DNA of 27,371 bases from Candidatus Methanomethylophilus sp. UBA78 (GCA_002503545.1 DARY01000018.1:1-27371); one strand, 5' to 3'. Numbered from the stretch's first letter, positions 17,400 through 24,650 are shown. Numbers and translations are program-made. Notes: generated from the sequence alone by a model not told the origin.

Positions 17400-17408
17400 T
17401 TTAAAATG
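17400..17408 (-). promoter_or_regulatory. TATA-like promoter of the five-gene minus-strand operon
   Basis: On the minus strand CATTTTAAATG forms an AT-rich, nearly palindromic element. It would put the transcript start near 17378, leaving a leader of about 27 bases with a GGAAGG ribosome-binding sequence before the ATG at 17351. No other promoter is obvious within the overlapping genes down to 10972, so this is probably the single operon promoter. Confidence 0.4.
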
Positions 17409-17502
17409 GATGCGACAGAACACCGCAAAACACTCCGCCCCTAGATGTACCCGAAGAGTGAAAGAAAATACGGCTGAAGCCGATTCGACCGCCTTGCAGA
17501 TT

Positions 17503-17511
17503 AAAATATAT
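17503..17511 (+). promoter_or_regulatory. TATA-like promoter element of the DedA-like gene
   Basis: AAAATATAT lies about 40 bases upstream of the ATG at 17547, giving a predicted leader of about 14 bases. It lies in the 195-base divergent gap, which also holds a short CGGCTGAAGCCG palindrome at 17471-17482 of unknown meaning. Confidence 0.4.
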
Positions 17512-17546
17512 CGATTGAATCCATTCGGAATGAAGCGGGCGTTAGC

Positions 17547-18146
17547 ATGAGCACCAACATCGGTCAATCCATATACGACCTGTTCGGAGGGAACGGGGAT
17601 CTCGGCATACTCGTATGCATCTTCCTGATATTCCTGCTCGACGCCCTGCTGGTGCCCACGCTCCCGGAACTGTTCTTCATACTGGGATTCATGGCGGGGG
17701 CCGAGCACAACGTGCCGATAGTCTTCGGATGCGAACTCCTGGCGGCGGCGATCGCCGCGGAACTGGTGGGCATACTCTCGCTGTACTACGTCGTGAAGCA
17801 CGTACGCATCCCGAAAAAGATAGAAAAACTCGTCGACAGGTACACGAGGTTCCTGGTCATGGGCGACGAGAGGCTGCTTCTCCTGAACAGGGTGGCCCCC
17901 ATGATACCCTTCGCCGGCGCATTCATCGCCATAGCCAAATGGGACCTCAGGAAATCAGTCTTCTACATAGTCCTCGGATGCATCCTGAAATACGGGACCA
18001 TAATGCTCCTCGGCAACGCGTTCCTCGAGTTCTTCAGCAGCGACCAGGCCCAGCTGTTCATGATAGCGATGATACTCGCCGTGATCGCGGTAAGCATGAT
18101 CCTGTCCTTCGTCGTGAAGAAACGCAGAGGCATAGACGGCGCATGA
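17547..18146 (+). CDS. DedA/VTT-family membrane protein
   Basis: This 199-residue protein has about five hydrophobic segments. It has the family signature of an arginine followed by prolines and glycine-alanine (LLLNRVAPMIPFAGAFIAI, about residues 113-131). An acidic residue pattern precedes it, and a second conserved segment carries WDLRKSVFYIVLGCILKYG. DedA/VTT proteins are linked to recycling or flipping of polyprenyl phosphate and phospholipids. That fits a glycan region, where carrier lipid must return to the inner face; the specific role here is inference. It is followed 70 bases later by the TAG-containing glycosyltransferase, which has its own TATA box. The stop is TGA. Confidence 0.75.
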   Translation: MSTNIGQSIYDLFGGNGDLGILVCIFLIFLLDALLVPTLPELFFILGFMAGAEHNVPIVFGCELLAAAIAAELVGILSLYYVVKHVRIPKKIEKLVDRYTRFLVMGDERLLLLNRVAPMIPFAGAFIAIAKWDLRKSVFYIVLGCILKYGTIMLLGNAFLEFFSSDQAQLFMIAMILAVIAVSMILSFVVKKRRGIDGA

Positions 18147-18170
18147 GTCCTGCGGGAACCCATGGTTCCG

Positions 18171-18178
18171 TATAAATA
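18171..18178 (+). promoter_or_regulatory. TATA box of the TAG-containing glycosyltransferase
   Basis: TATAAATA is a near-consensus archaeal TATA box. It would start transcription near 18200, before an AAGGGGA ribosome-binding sequence and the ATG at 18217. An intact promoter and ribosome-binding sequence argue that the gene is expressed in spite of its in-frame TAG. Confidence 0.55.
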
Positions 18179-18216
18179 CGACCATCTGTTAGGGCTTCCC
18201 GTTAAGGGGAAGAACG

Positions 18217-18978
18217 ATGGCAGGAACCTTCACTGTGGTCATCCCGACATACAACGAGAAAGACAACATCGTCGAAATGGCGAAAGCTCTGAGGAGTGCC
18301 TATCCCGAATTCAGGATAGTCTTCATGGACGACGGGTCCACCGACGGCACCATCGACCTCGTGAGGGGTCTGAACGACCCCCTGACGACCATACGCGTCA
18401 GGGAATAGGAGAGGGGACTCGCCGCCTCCGTGATGGAGGGGTTCGCCACGGCGGACACCGACTACGCACTCTGCATGGACTGCGACTTCCAGCATCCGAT
18501 CTCCTCCCTCAAGGACATCTACGAGAAAATGGAGGCCGGCGCCGACCTCTGCGTGGGCGTCAGGACGAGCAGGATGTCCATGGGATTGAAGAGGGCACTG
18601 GGGTCGGAGGCCGTCGAAGTGTTCTGCAAGTTCTTCTTCAAACTCCACGGCAAACAGACCACCAAGGATTTCATGAGCGGGCTCTTCGCCGTCAGATGCG
18701 ATGTCTTCAGACCCGTGATAGAGGGATGCTGGGACACATTCGAGTACAAGGGATGGAAGGTCCTGATGGACCTCATGAAGTACTCCGACGGGAAGGTCAA
18801 GGTAGCCTACTCGAAGTACGATTTCGGAACCAGGGCGGGCGGGGAGTCCCACCTCTCCCCGAAGGTGGTCATAATGACGTTCCACCAGCTCTGGGGCTTC
18901 GGCAGGTTCATGTCCAAGGTCGTCTGCAGACTGTACGGCGAGGACTACTACAAGATGTACCCCAAGGAAAAGAAGTAA
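18217..18978 (+). CDS. DPM1-like polyprenol-phosphate glycosyltransferase with in-frame TAG (putative pyrrolysine)
   Basis: Reading through the TAG at 18406-18408 (codon 64) gives one continuous 253-residue GT2 protein, the normal size for single-domain dolichol-phosphate mannosyltransferases. Before the TAG are VVIPTYNEKDN (residues 7-17) and FMDDGSTDGT (36-45). After it, in the same frame and with no other disruption, are RGLAASVMEGFATAD (66-80), the catalytic MDCDFQHP (87-94) and the C-terminal GGESHLSPKVV. The TAG lies in the linker just before RGLA, where relatives have variable, often basic or polar residues. The gene has a TATA box, a good ribosome-binding sequence and a terminator. 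It would load a sugar onto the lipid carrier at the cytoplasmic face. Alternatives are a nonsense mutation or a sequence error. The stop is TAA. Confidence 0.8.
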
Positions 18979-18997
18979 ACTTGTTTTCAGATTTTAA

Positions 18998-19017
18998 AAA
19001 GGGCCTTTCGGCCCTTT
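18998..19017. terminator. Bidirectional terminator hairpin
   Basis: An 8-base perfect stem (AAAGGGCC / GGCCCTTT) with a TTTC loop sits between the convergent ends of the TAG-containing glycosyltransferase and the aminotransferase. A-rich sequence lies on one side and T-rich sequence on the other, so it could work in both directions. Confidence 0.7.
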
Positions 19018-19025
19018 GATTGGTT

Positions 19026-19952
19026 TCACTCGACGTAATCGAGCCAGGAATCGTACTTGGGGTCCTTGCCCCCGGCAATCTCGGAGAACTTCCGGTGGAT
19101 CTTAGCGGAGACCTCTCCGGGTTTCCCGTCCCCGATGATGCGTCCGTCGAGCTCGGTGACGGGGACGACCTCAGCCGCCGTACCGGTCAGCCAGACCTCG
19201 TCGGAGGATATCAGCTGGAACCTGGTGACGGGGCACTCGCAGACCTCGTACCCGAGGTCCTTGGCTATCTGGATGATGGATTCCCTGGTGATCCCCTGGA
19301 GGATTCCCTCCGCGACGGAGGGGGTGAAGACCTTGCCGAACTTGTACATGAAGATGTTCTCTCCGGTGCACTCGGCGACGTGTCCCTCCTTGTTCAGCAT
19401 GACGGCCTCGTTGGCACCCTGGCGGATGGCCTCCCTCTTGGCGAGGCACGATGCGACGTAGGATCCGTTGACCTTCGCGCCGGCGGGACCGCAGAGGTAG
19501 TCGGGCCTCTGCCAGGAGGAGGTGACGAGCTTGATGCCGGCGGAAGCGTTCTTCCCCAGATAGGCACCCATGTTGATGCAGGTGATGGCGAACGAAGCAG
19601 GGACGCCGACGGGGTTGAGTCCGACCTCCTCGCCGCTCAGGAAGACGCACGGTTTGACGTAGTCCACGTTCTTATTGGCGCGGACGGCTTCCTTGATCGC
19701 ATCCATGATCGTCTGGCAGGTGTACTCTTTCCCGCCGAAGACAAGGTCGATGCCCATGATCTTGCAGCCGTCGACGAGTCTCCTCGCATGGTCCTTCAGC
19801 CTGAATATGGCGGGACCCTTGGGGGTGTTGTAGACCCTTATCCCCTCGAACACGCCCGTCCCGTAGTTCAGTGCATGTGCCAGGACATGAACCTTCGCAT
19901 CATTCCAATCGATAAGCTTTCCGTTGAGCCAAATCTTCTCGCACTTCTCCAT
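19026..19952 (-). CDS. ilvE: Branched-chain amino-acid aminotransferase (class IV, PLP)
   Basis: This 308-residue protein has the fold-type IV layout: an N-terminal WLNGKLIDWNDAKVHVLAHA with YGTGVFEGIR (about residues 30-39), the PLP lysine in GAKVNGSY (about K160), and GHVAECTGENIF. It also has GITRESI and TGTAAEVVPV, typical of IlvE. It reversibly transaminates valine, leucine and isoleucine with 2-oxoglutarate. The frame can start at GTG 19973, but ATG 19952 has GGAAGGA just upstream and matches the family start. It lies 27 bases after the ACT-domain gene, so the two are probably co-transcribed. The stop is TGA. Confidence 0.93.
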   Translation of the reverse strand: MEKCEKIWLNGKLIDWNDAKVHVLAHALNYGTGVFEGIRVYNTPKGPAIFRLKDHARRLVDGCKIMGIDLVFGGKEYTCQTIMDAIKEAVRANKNVDYVKPCVFLSGEEVGLNPVGVPASFAITCINMGAYLGKNASAGIKLVTSSWQRPDYLCGPAGAKVNGSYVASCLAKREAIRQGANEAVMLNKEGHVAECTGENIFMYKFGKVFTPSVAEGILQGITRESIIQIAKDLGYEVCECPVTRFQLISSDEVWLTGTAAEVVPVTELDGRIIGDGKPGEVSAKIHRKFSEIAGGKDPKYDSWLDYVE

Positions 19953-19979
19953 GTGAATCCTTCCAGCTGGCACACATCT

Positions 19980-20351
19980 TCAGAGGGCGTTGAGCGCCTT
20001 GACGTACTTCTCGGGCTCCGAGCGGGCTATGATCTCCTCGACCTGGTCAGAACCTCCGACGACTCCGACGTTGCCGTTGGAGGTGGATATGAGGGCATAG
20101 GCGGACTGCCCCGACTCCGGAACCAGTTCCGCACCGTACACATCCTGAAGTTTCTGGAGCCTGCCGATGGCCAGTTCCGCCTCCCCCCTGTCGATCACGG
20201 AGAGGACCATCCTCGACTTGCCCGGGATTTCGCATTTCCCGACGACGATGGTCTCCACGTTGATCTTGTTGCGGGTGAATTCGCCCATGACCCTCTGCAT
20301 GACGCCGAATTCGTTCTTGACAATCAGGGATATGACGTACATGTGTGTCAC
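19980..20351 (-). CDS. ACT-domain protein, acetolactate-synthase small-subunit-like
   Basis: This 123-residue protein has an N-terminal ACT domain of the IlvH/IlvN type (VISLIVKNEFGVMQRVMGEF, then INVETIVVG). In the known family this domain binds valine to regulate acetolactate synthase. The remaining half is shorter than in ordinary IlvH (about 160 residues). No large subunit is present in the window. Placed directly before ilvE, it probably works in branched-chain amino-acid synthesis or its feedback control; this is inference. The start is GTG 20351, or possibly ATG 20342. A TATA-like element is at 20380-20390. The stop is TGA. Confidence 0.7.
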   Translation of the reverse strand: MTHMYVISLIVKNEFGVMQRVMGEFTRNKINVETIVVGKCEIPGKSRMVLSVIDRGEAELAIGRLQKLQDVYGAELVPESGQSAYALISTSNGNVGVVGGSDQVEEIIARSEPEKYVKALNAL

Positions 20352-20379
20352 TCTGCCATCCGCTATGGTTTCGTCTTAC

Positions 20380-20390
20380 TTATATTTAGA
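20380..20390 (-). promoter_or_regulatory. TATA-like promoter of the ACT-domain/ilvE operon
   Basis: On the minus strand TCTAAATATAAG lies about 25 bases before a predicted transcript start near 20360, leaving a leader of about 9 bases to the GTG or 18 to the ATG. Confidence 0.5.
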
Positions 20391-20421
20391 GTAGGCAGGG
20401 GAAGAACGGCACCCGGGACAC

Positions 20422-21084
20422 TCAGACCTTAGAATCGAACAGATCCGCCTCGACCATCGAACAGAGGGCGTGGTACACGGGCAGATGGAGCTCCTGGACC
20501 TTAAACGTCTCCGTCTCGGGAACGCATATGCAGATATCGCAGAGGTCCCTGCACCTCCCTCCGGTCTTCCCGGTGAGGCAGATGGTCCTGACACCGCGCG
20601 CCTTCGCCGCCATGAACGCCTTGACTATGTTACCAGAGTTCCCGGAGGTGGTTATACCCAGGAAGACGTCGTTCTTCCTTCCGAAGGTCTGGACGAGCTG
20701 CGCAAAAGCCGCTTCCGGACTGACGTCGTTCATGAATGCTGTATTGGCCGCGGCGAACTGGGACAGGGGGATTGCCATGAGTCCGCCCTCCAGATTGGCC
20801 GCCAGCTCCTTCCCCTCGTCGCCGTAGAGTCCCTCGAGATTCCTGCCGAGCTCGGCATCTATGGCGCGGTTGAACCTGAACGATTTGGTCATCTCGCCGG
20901 TGATGTGATCGCTGTCGGCCGCACTGCCACCGTTGCCGGCGAGGATCAGCTTGCCGTCGGCCCTGTAGCAGGACAGGATGAGCCTGTAAGCCTCGTCAAT
21001 CGCCTTCTCGCAGAAGGTCAGACTTGGATATCTCTGGAAGAGCTCCGATCTTATCTGCTCCGAATTCTGGACCTTTGCCTTCAT
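20422..21084 (-). CDS. gmhA: Sedoheptulose-7-phosphate isomerase (phosphoheptose isomerase)
   Basis: This 220-residue SIS-domain protein has GNGGSAADSDH (residues 50-60), the acidic E64 of the active-site region, TTSGNS (145-150) and the C-terminal ELHLPVYH (198-205), which carries the catalytic histidine of GmhA. It converts sedoheptulose 7-phosphate to D-glycero-D-manno-heptose 7-phosphate, the first step of heptose activation. It has its own TATA-like element at 21117-21126 and an AAGGAG ribosome-binding sequence at 21093-21098, so it may be transcribed apart from the three genes upstream. The stop is TGA. Confidence 0.92.
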   Translation of the reverse strand: MKAKVQNSEQIRSELFQRYPSLTFCEKAIDEAYRLILSCYRADGKLILAGNGGSAADSDHITGEMTKSFRFNRAIDAELGRNLEGLYGDEGKELAANLEGGLMAIPLSQFAAANTAFMNDVSPEAAFAQLVQTFGRKNDVFLGITTSGNSGNIVKAFMAAKARGVRTICLTGKTGGRCRDLCDICICVPETETFKVQELHLPVYHALCSMVEADLFDSKV

Positions 21085-21116
21085 GAATGCGACTCCTTAA
21101 AGATGAATCGTCGGAC

Positions 21117-21126
21117 TAATATAAAT
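21117..21126 (-). promoter_or_regulatory. TATA-like element before gmhA
   Basis: On the minus strand ATTTATATTA lies in the 66-base gap between gmhB and gmhA, about 25 bases before a predicted start near 21097. The AAGGAG ribosome-binding sequence at 21093-21098 sits at the very start of that leader. Confidence 0.4.
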
Positions 21127-21150
21127 CAAAAACTCTGTGTGGAATCGGTC

Positions 21151-21651
21151 TCAATCCCTGCAGTCGCGCAGGATCTCACCGACCGCATCGGCGAAAGTGA
21201 ATGTGCCAGATACCAGATAGCTCTTCATACCCAGGCTTTTGCCGAACTCCACGTCCTTGTCCTTGTCGCCGACCATGTAGCACCTGGAGACGTCTAAACC
21301 ATATTTCCGGATGGCCTGTACGCCCATACCGGTCTTGGGTTTGCGGCAGTCACACATCTCGTCCGGACGGTGGGGGCAGAAGAACACGTCATCGATCCTG
21401 CCGCCTCCGGATGCTATCTGCCTTTCCATCTCGGCGTTCACAGCCTTCATGTCCTCGAGGGTGTACATTCCGCGGCCTATGCCGGACTGGTTAGTCACGA
21501 CCAGGACGAGGAACCCGGCCTCGTTCAGTCTCCTTACAGCATCTGGCACATATGGGAAGACGTGCATCTTGGCCGGATCGCCGTTGTGGGGGACATCGGG
21601 ACAGAGCGTATCGTCCCTGTCCACCAGGACAGCCCTCCTTCCCTCAATCAT
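21151..21651 (-). CDS. gmhB: D-glycero-D-manno-heptose 1,7-bisphosphate phosphatase (HAD-IIIA)
   Basis: This 166-residue protein starts with DRDDT (residues 11-15), the HAD nucleophile motif with aspartate where DRDGT is most common. It goes on with VTNQSGIGRG (52-61), the zinc-binding cysteine and histidine set C92, H94, C100 and C102, and YMVGDKDKDVEFG. This is the GmhB pattern. It removes the C7 phosphate from heptose 1,7-bisphosphate. Its ATG overlaps the hddA stop by 8 bases (ATGATTGA). The related histidinol-phosphate phosphatases share the fold, but the neighbours favour heptose. The stop is TGA. Confidence 0.88.
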   Translation of the reverse strand: MIEGRRAVLVDRDDTLCPDVPHNGDPAKMHVFPYVPDAVRRLNEAGFLVLVVTNQSGIGRGMYTLEDMKAVNAEMERQIASGGGRIDDVFFCPHRPDEMCDCRKPKTGMGVQAIRKYGLDVSRCYMVGDKDKDVEFGKSLGMKSYLVSGTFTFADAVGEILRDCRD

Positions 21652-22657
21652 GCCTGCTTCTCCAGGAGATCACGCCTTCGGGCTCGAAGAGTATGTCCGT
21701 GACCTCCGCCCCGGCCTCCTGGAGAACCTTGGAAAGATGCGGTTTCTCGTCGCACTCGGTGATGAAGTACATGAACCCGCCTCCGCCCGCACCGGAAACT
21801 TTGCCGCCGATAGCTCCATTCCTCATAGCCAGATTGTAAATGTTGTCTATGTTGGAGTTCGTGATCTTATCCGAGAACTTCTTCTTCGACTCCCACGATT
21901 CGCCCAGAAGGCGCCCCGCCTCATCTATGTCCCCGTGTCTCATGGCGGCGCGCATCCTGATGGCTATCTCCTTGGCCTTGTCCAGAGCCTCGTCGTTCTT
22001 GCCTTCCTGGTACGATTTGATCTGCGTACCGATGATGGAAGCGGAATCGTGGGTCATACCCGTGAAACATACCACGGAACGGCACTGGAGCTCGTTGATA
22101 ACGTCCTGATGGATTCTGGCCGGAAGTATAGCCAGACCGTTCCTGTCTATCTTTATGGAGTTAAAACCTCCGAACACGGCGGCGTACTGGTCCTGCTTGC
22201 CGCCCTTGAGGCCGATGACCTCCCTTTCGAGATGATATGCCAGACCGGCCATCTCCATCTTGGACATGTCCACGTCCAGCCAGTTGACCATGGCTCCGAT
22301 CATGGAGACGATCATCGTGGACGACCCACCCAAACCGGAACCGGCCGGGACATCCGAACGGATGTTGAGGTCGAATCCTTTCTTCACCTGGAAGTAGTTG
22401 GCCACCGCCTTTATGAGATCCATGTTGCCGTCGAGAGGGAGGGGACCGTCGTCCAAGGGTGCCCTGTACCTGCCGTAGTACATGGAAGTGACCGTCATGT
22501 TATGGTCATCCCTGGGAGTCAGCGTACTGTAGGCGTATTTGTTTATAGTCGTGTTAAAGACGTACCCGCCCTTCTCCGAGGCATAGGGCTCGACGTCTGT
22601 CCCGCCACCGGCCAACCCTATGCGGAGAGGCGCTCTGGATCTGATTATCTCCACCAT
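21644..22657 (-). CDS. hddA: D-glycero-D-manno-heptose 7-phosphate kinase (GHMP family)
   Basis: This 337-residue GHMP kinase has RAPLRIGLAGGGTD (residues 8-21), the ATP-binding PAGSGLGGSST (104-114), KQDQYAA and a C-terminal GKVSGAGGGGFM. The APLRI.LAGGGTD opening is typical of heptose-phosphate kinases. It phosphorylates heptose 7-phosphate at C1 to give the bisphosphate. It lies two bases after the nucleotidyltransferase stop and overlaps gmhB, so it sits in the middle of a tightly coupled operon. The alternative, fucokinase-like activity, is less likely given the neighbours. The stop is TGA. Confidence 0.9.
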   Translation of the reverse strand: MVEIIRSRAPLRIGLAGGGTDVEPYASEKGGYVFNTTINKYAYSTLTPRDDHNMTVTSMYYGRYRAPLDDGPLPLDGNMDLIKAVANYFQVKKGFDLNIRSDVPAGSGLGGSSTMIVSMIGAMVNWLDVDMSKMEMAGLAYHLEREVIGLKGGKQDQYAAVFGGFNSIKIDRNGLAILPARIHQDVINELQCRSVVCFTGMTHDSASIIGTQIKSYQEGKNDEALDKAKEIAIRMRAAMRHGDIDEAGRLLGESWESKKKFSDKITNSNIDNIYNLAMRNGAIGGKVSGAGGGGFMYFITECDEKPHLSKVLQEAGAEVTDILFEPEGVISWRSRHD

Positions 22658-22659
22658 TC

Positions 22660-23703
22660 TTATCCCACCAACCCGTCAACATTCCGGCCGGCATCCACCA
22701 CTGTACCGTCTCCGAGAACCGAATCCACGACCCTGCATCCCTCCCCGAGTATGCATCCCTCCCCGAGTATGGAGTTCTTCACGTACGCCCCGCATACGCG
22801 GCAGCCTCCCATGACGAGGGAACCTTTCAGGTCGGACGAATCAACAACACATCCCTTGGATATAACGGATTCGGAGATGTCGGAAGACCTGACGGAGCAG
22901 CCTTCCCCTATGTATGCAACACCCCTGATATCCGAATCCTCGACCCTGGACGACCAATCGTACCTGGAATAGAGTCTCTCCGCCATGACCAGATTCATCC
23001 TTATCAGATCGTGCGGACGGCCGATGTCTATCCATATCCCCTTGGCCATATGGCCCTGCAGCTTCTCCCCCTCGGCTATGAGCAGGGGGAACAGTTCTTT
23101 GGAAAAATCGTAAAAGGAATTCTCCGGGATACGTGCCAGACAGCGTTTGTCAACGACATACACACCCGAATTCACCAGATTGGAGATGGCCTCCTCCCTC
23201 TTCGGTTTGTCCTGGAACTCCAGGATCCTGCCGGTACCGTCAGTGCGGACCACGCCGTAGCTGCTGGGGTCGTCGACTTCGGAGAGCGAGACGGTGACCA
23301 CGGCCCTGGACGAGAAATGCTCCCTTATCTGGGCGGCGATGTCTACGGAGGTGAGGGTATCCCCGTTGGCCGCCAGGAACACCGGGTCGAGCCTGTCCTC
23401 CAGCTTCTTTATGGCACCGCCGGTCCCCAGCGGGGTGTCCTCATCGGAGTAGATTATGCGGACGCCCATTTCGCTTCCGTCGCCGATCGACTGTGCCAGC
23501 ACATCGGATTTGTATCCGCATGCCAGGAATATCTCCTCTATCCCGGCCGAGATCATCGACTCCATGAGGTACTTCAGGAACGGCTTGTCCAGAACCGGCA
23601 TGGCCGGCTTGGGGCGCGTGAGCGTCAGAGGCATCAGACGGGTGCCCTTCCCCCCCACCATTATGACTGCCTGCCTCACTTCCGACTGCATATGGACGGG
23701 CAT
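22660..23703 (-). CDS. hddC: Sugar-1-phosphate nucleotidyltransferase with beta-helix C-terminus, probable heptose-1-phosphate guanylyltransferase
   Basis: This 347-residue protein has an N-terminal GGKGTRLMPLTLTRPKPAMP signature (residues 17-36), GTGGAI (93-98) and the metal-binding D115 in ANGDT. Residues about 255-347 are a left-handed beta-helix of hexapeptide repeats, which the shorter bacterial HddC proteins (about 230 residues) lack. The fused form resembles archaeal mannose-1-phosphate guanylyltransferases, so that activity is the main alternative; position next to the heptose kinase and phosphatase genes favours GDP-heptose. The helix contains an exact duplication (ILGEGC at 312-317 and 318-323). 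The start ATG at 23703 has GAGG about 6 bases upstream. The stop is TAA. Confidence 0.8.
   Translation of the reverse strand: MPVHMQSEVRQAVIMVGGKGTRLMPLTLTRPKPAMPVLDKPFLKYLMESMISAGIEEIFLACGYKSDVLAQSIGDGSEMGVRIIYSDEDTPLGTGGAIKKLEDRLDPVFLAANGDTLTSVDIAAQIREHFSSRAVVTVSLSEVDDPSSYGVVRTDGTGRILEFQDKPKREEAISNLVNSGVYVVDKRCLARIPENSFYDFSKELFPLLIAEGEKLQGHMAKGIWIDIGRPHDLIRMNLVMAERLYSRYDWSSRVEDSDIRGVAYIGEGCSVRSSDISESVISKGCVVDSSDLKGSLVMGGCRVCGAYVKNSILGEGCILGEGCRVVDSVLGDGTVVDAGRNVDGLVG
22734..22769. repeat. Perfect 18-base tandem duplication inside hddC
   Basis: The unit TGCATCCCTCCCCGAGTA occurs twice back to back (22734-22751 and 22752-22769) with no mismatches. On the coding strand each copy encodes one beta-helix hexapeptide (ILGEGC). 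Identity at third codon positions points to a recent duplication. Confidence 0.9.
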
Positions 23704-23730
23704 GACGATGCCTCTATTAAACGGAGACGG

Positions 23731-24600
23731 TCAACACAGTACTCTGACGACATTCGTACCTACTGGCACATTGAGAGAAGCAGCCACCGGCAGACACTTG
23801 GCCCTGAGGAGGTACGCCACGGGGACGGGGACTTCCATGTCGGACAGGGACTCGAAGTTCGCCATCCCCTTGGCGATGAGGACGCCCGCTCCGGACATCT
23901 CCCTCCTGAGGTCCTCCCCCATCAGGTCCTCCGAGAACCCTATGCAGAAACCCCCGGTGGTCACGATCCCGTCCAATTCCCTGTCCATGCCCACACGCAG
24001 GGCGTCCTCCATGGACACGTCGTTGAGGATCGGTGCCCCCCTGACCACCCCGACGACCCTCTTGCCCATGCCCCGGATCTCCCTTATGAGAAGCCTGTCG
24101 AACTGGATCTCCCCGCAGTTGTCGAAGGCGTAGAGGACCGAACCGCTGTCCTCGACCAGCTTCCTGAGCTCCTCCGTCTGGTCCGACCCGACCCCCTGTT
24201 CCAGCAGGGACCTGAAGACGTCTCCGAACTCCTCGGGACTGTCTATGGCGGCACCCATGCCGAAATCCATGATGTTCCCCACGATGGATACCCTCACCGC
24301 GGCGGCGAACCTGTCGCCGGACGAATCTATGAACCTCTCGGCATCCGGCACGTACCTCTCCGCGACCCTGTCGGCCTCCGCTTTCATCCCGGCGTAGGGG
24401 TCCCTGACGCCCATGGCCGCATAGGCTGCCGCATGGACGTGCGTAGCGATCTCGGCCGAGCATATGTCGGGCGACATGAGTCTGGCATATTCCCTGACCC
24501 CGGCCTGCACGGCGGCGAACTCCGTCCCGTTGCCTGCCAGACGCGCCTGGAAAAGGACGCGCTTCAAAAGACAGGATGCGCAATCGGCGTGGGTCTTCAT
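23731..24600 (-). CDS. DUF89 (ARMT1/AF1104-like) damage-control phosphatase
   Basis: This 289-residue protein has the family motifs in order: an N-terminal CASC pair (C7, C10), GNIMDFG (108-114), FDNCGEIQFD (159-168), RGAPILND (187-194) followed by D199, and KGMANFESL (244-252). DUF89 proteins are metal-dependent phosphatases that act on damaged or overflow sugar phosphates and related metabolites. The start is ATG 24600; an upstream ATG frame exists, but the family start and the TATA-like element at 24624-24633 favour 24600 with a leaderless mRNA. It is followed 27 bases later by hddC, so it heads the heptose operon and may clean up heptose phosphates (inference). The stop is TGA. Confidence 0.85.
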   Translation of the reverse strand: MKTHADCASCLLKRVLFQARLAGNGTEFAAVQAGVREYARLMSPDICSAEIATHVHAAAYAAMGVRDPYAGMKAEADRVAERYVPDAERFIDSSGDRFAAAVRVSIVGNIMDFGMGAAIDSPEEFGDVFRSLLEQGVGSDQTEELRKLVEDSGSVLYAFDNCGEIQFDRLLIREIRGMGKRVVGVVRGAPILNDVSMEDALRVGMDRELDGIVTTGGFCIGFSEDLMGEDLRREMSGAGVLIAKGMANFESLSDMEVPVPVAYLLRAKCLPVAASLNVPVGTNVVRVLC

Positions 24601-24623
24601 GTCCAGAGTTACGGGAGGGTGGG

Positions 24624-24633
24624 TTAAAAAGGG
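24624..24633 (-). promoter_or_regulatory. TATA-like promoter of the DUF89/heptose operon
   Basis: On the minus strand CCCTTTTTAA lies about 25-28 bases before the ATG at 24600, so the mRNA would be leaderless. It lies in an 80-base divergent gap shared with the zinc-ribbon gene. Confidence 0.4.
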
Positions 24634-24650
24634 TTTCGGAACCCTCATTA

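Noticed and set aside
18430..18978. The second half of the TAG-containing glycosyltransferase as a separate gene starting at GTG 18430 or ATG 18433.
   Set aside because: It would lack the nucleotide-binding half (DDGSTDGT), has no well-placed ribosome-binding sequence, and is in the same frame as the first half; readthrough explains it better.
19020..20432. Long plus-strand open frame (about 470 codons) opposite ilvE and the ACT gene.
   Set aside because: It is antisense to two well-recognised genes, rich in Asp, Gly, Leu and Val as expected for a GC-rich shadow frame, and matches no family.
22734..22769. Tandem unit considered as the start of a CRISPR array or other repeat array.
   Set aside because: Only two copies, no spacers, and it lies in frame within a beta-helix coding region.
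21311..22972. Long plus-strand open frame (about 553 codons) opposite gmhB, hddA and hddC.
   Set aside because: Shadow of three overlapping real genes; low-complexity proline, threonine and serine runs and no domain.
23011..24627. Long plus-strand open frame (about 538 codons) opposite hddC and the DUF89 gene.
   Set aside because: His-, Gly- and Asp-rich composition typical of antisense frames in GC-rich DNA; the minus-strand genes carry all the recognisable motifs.
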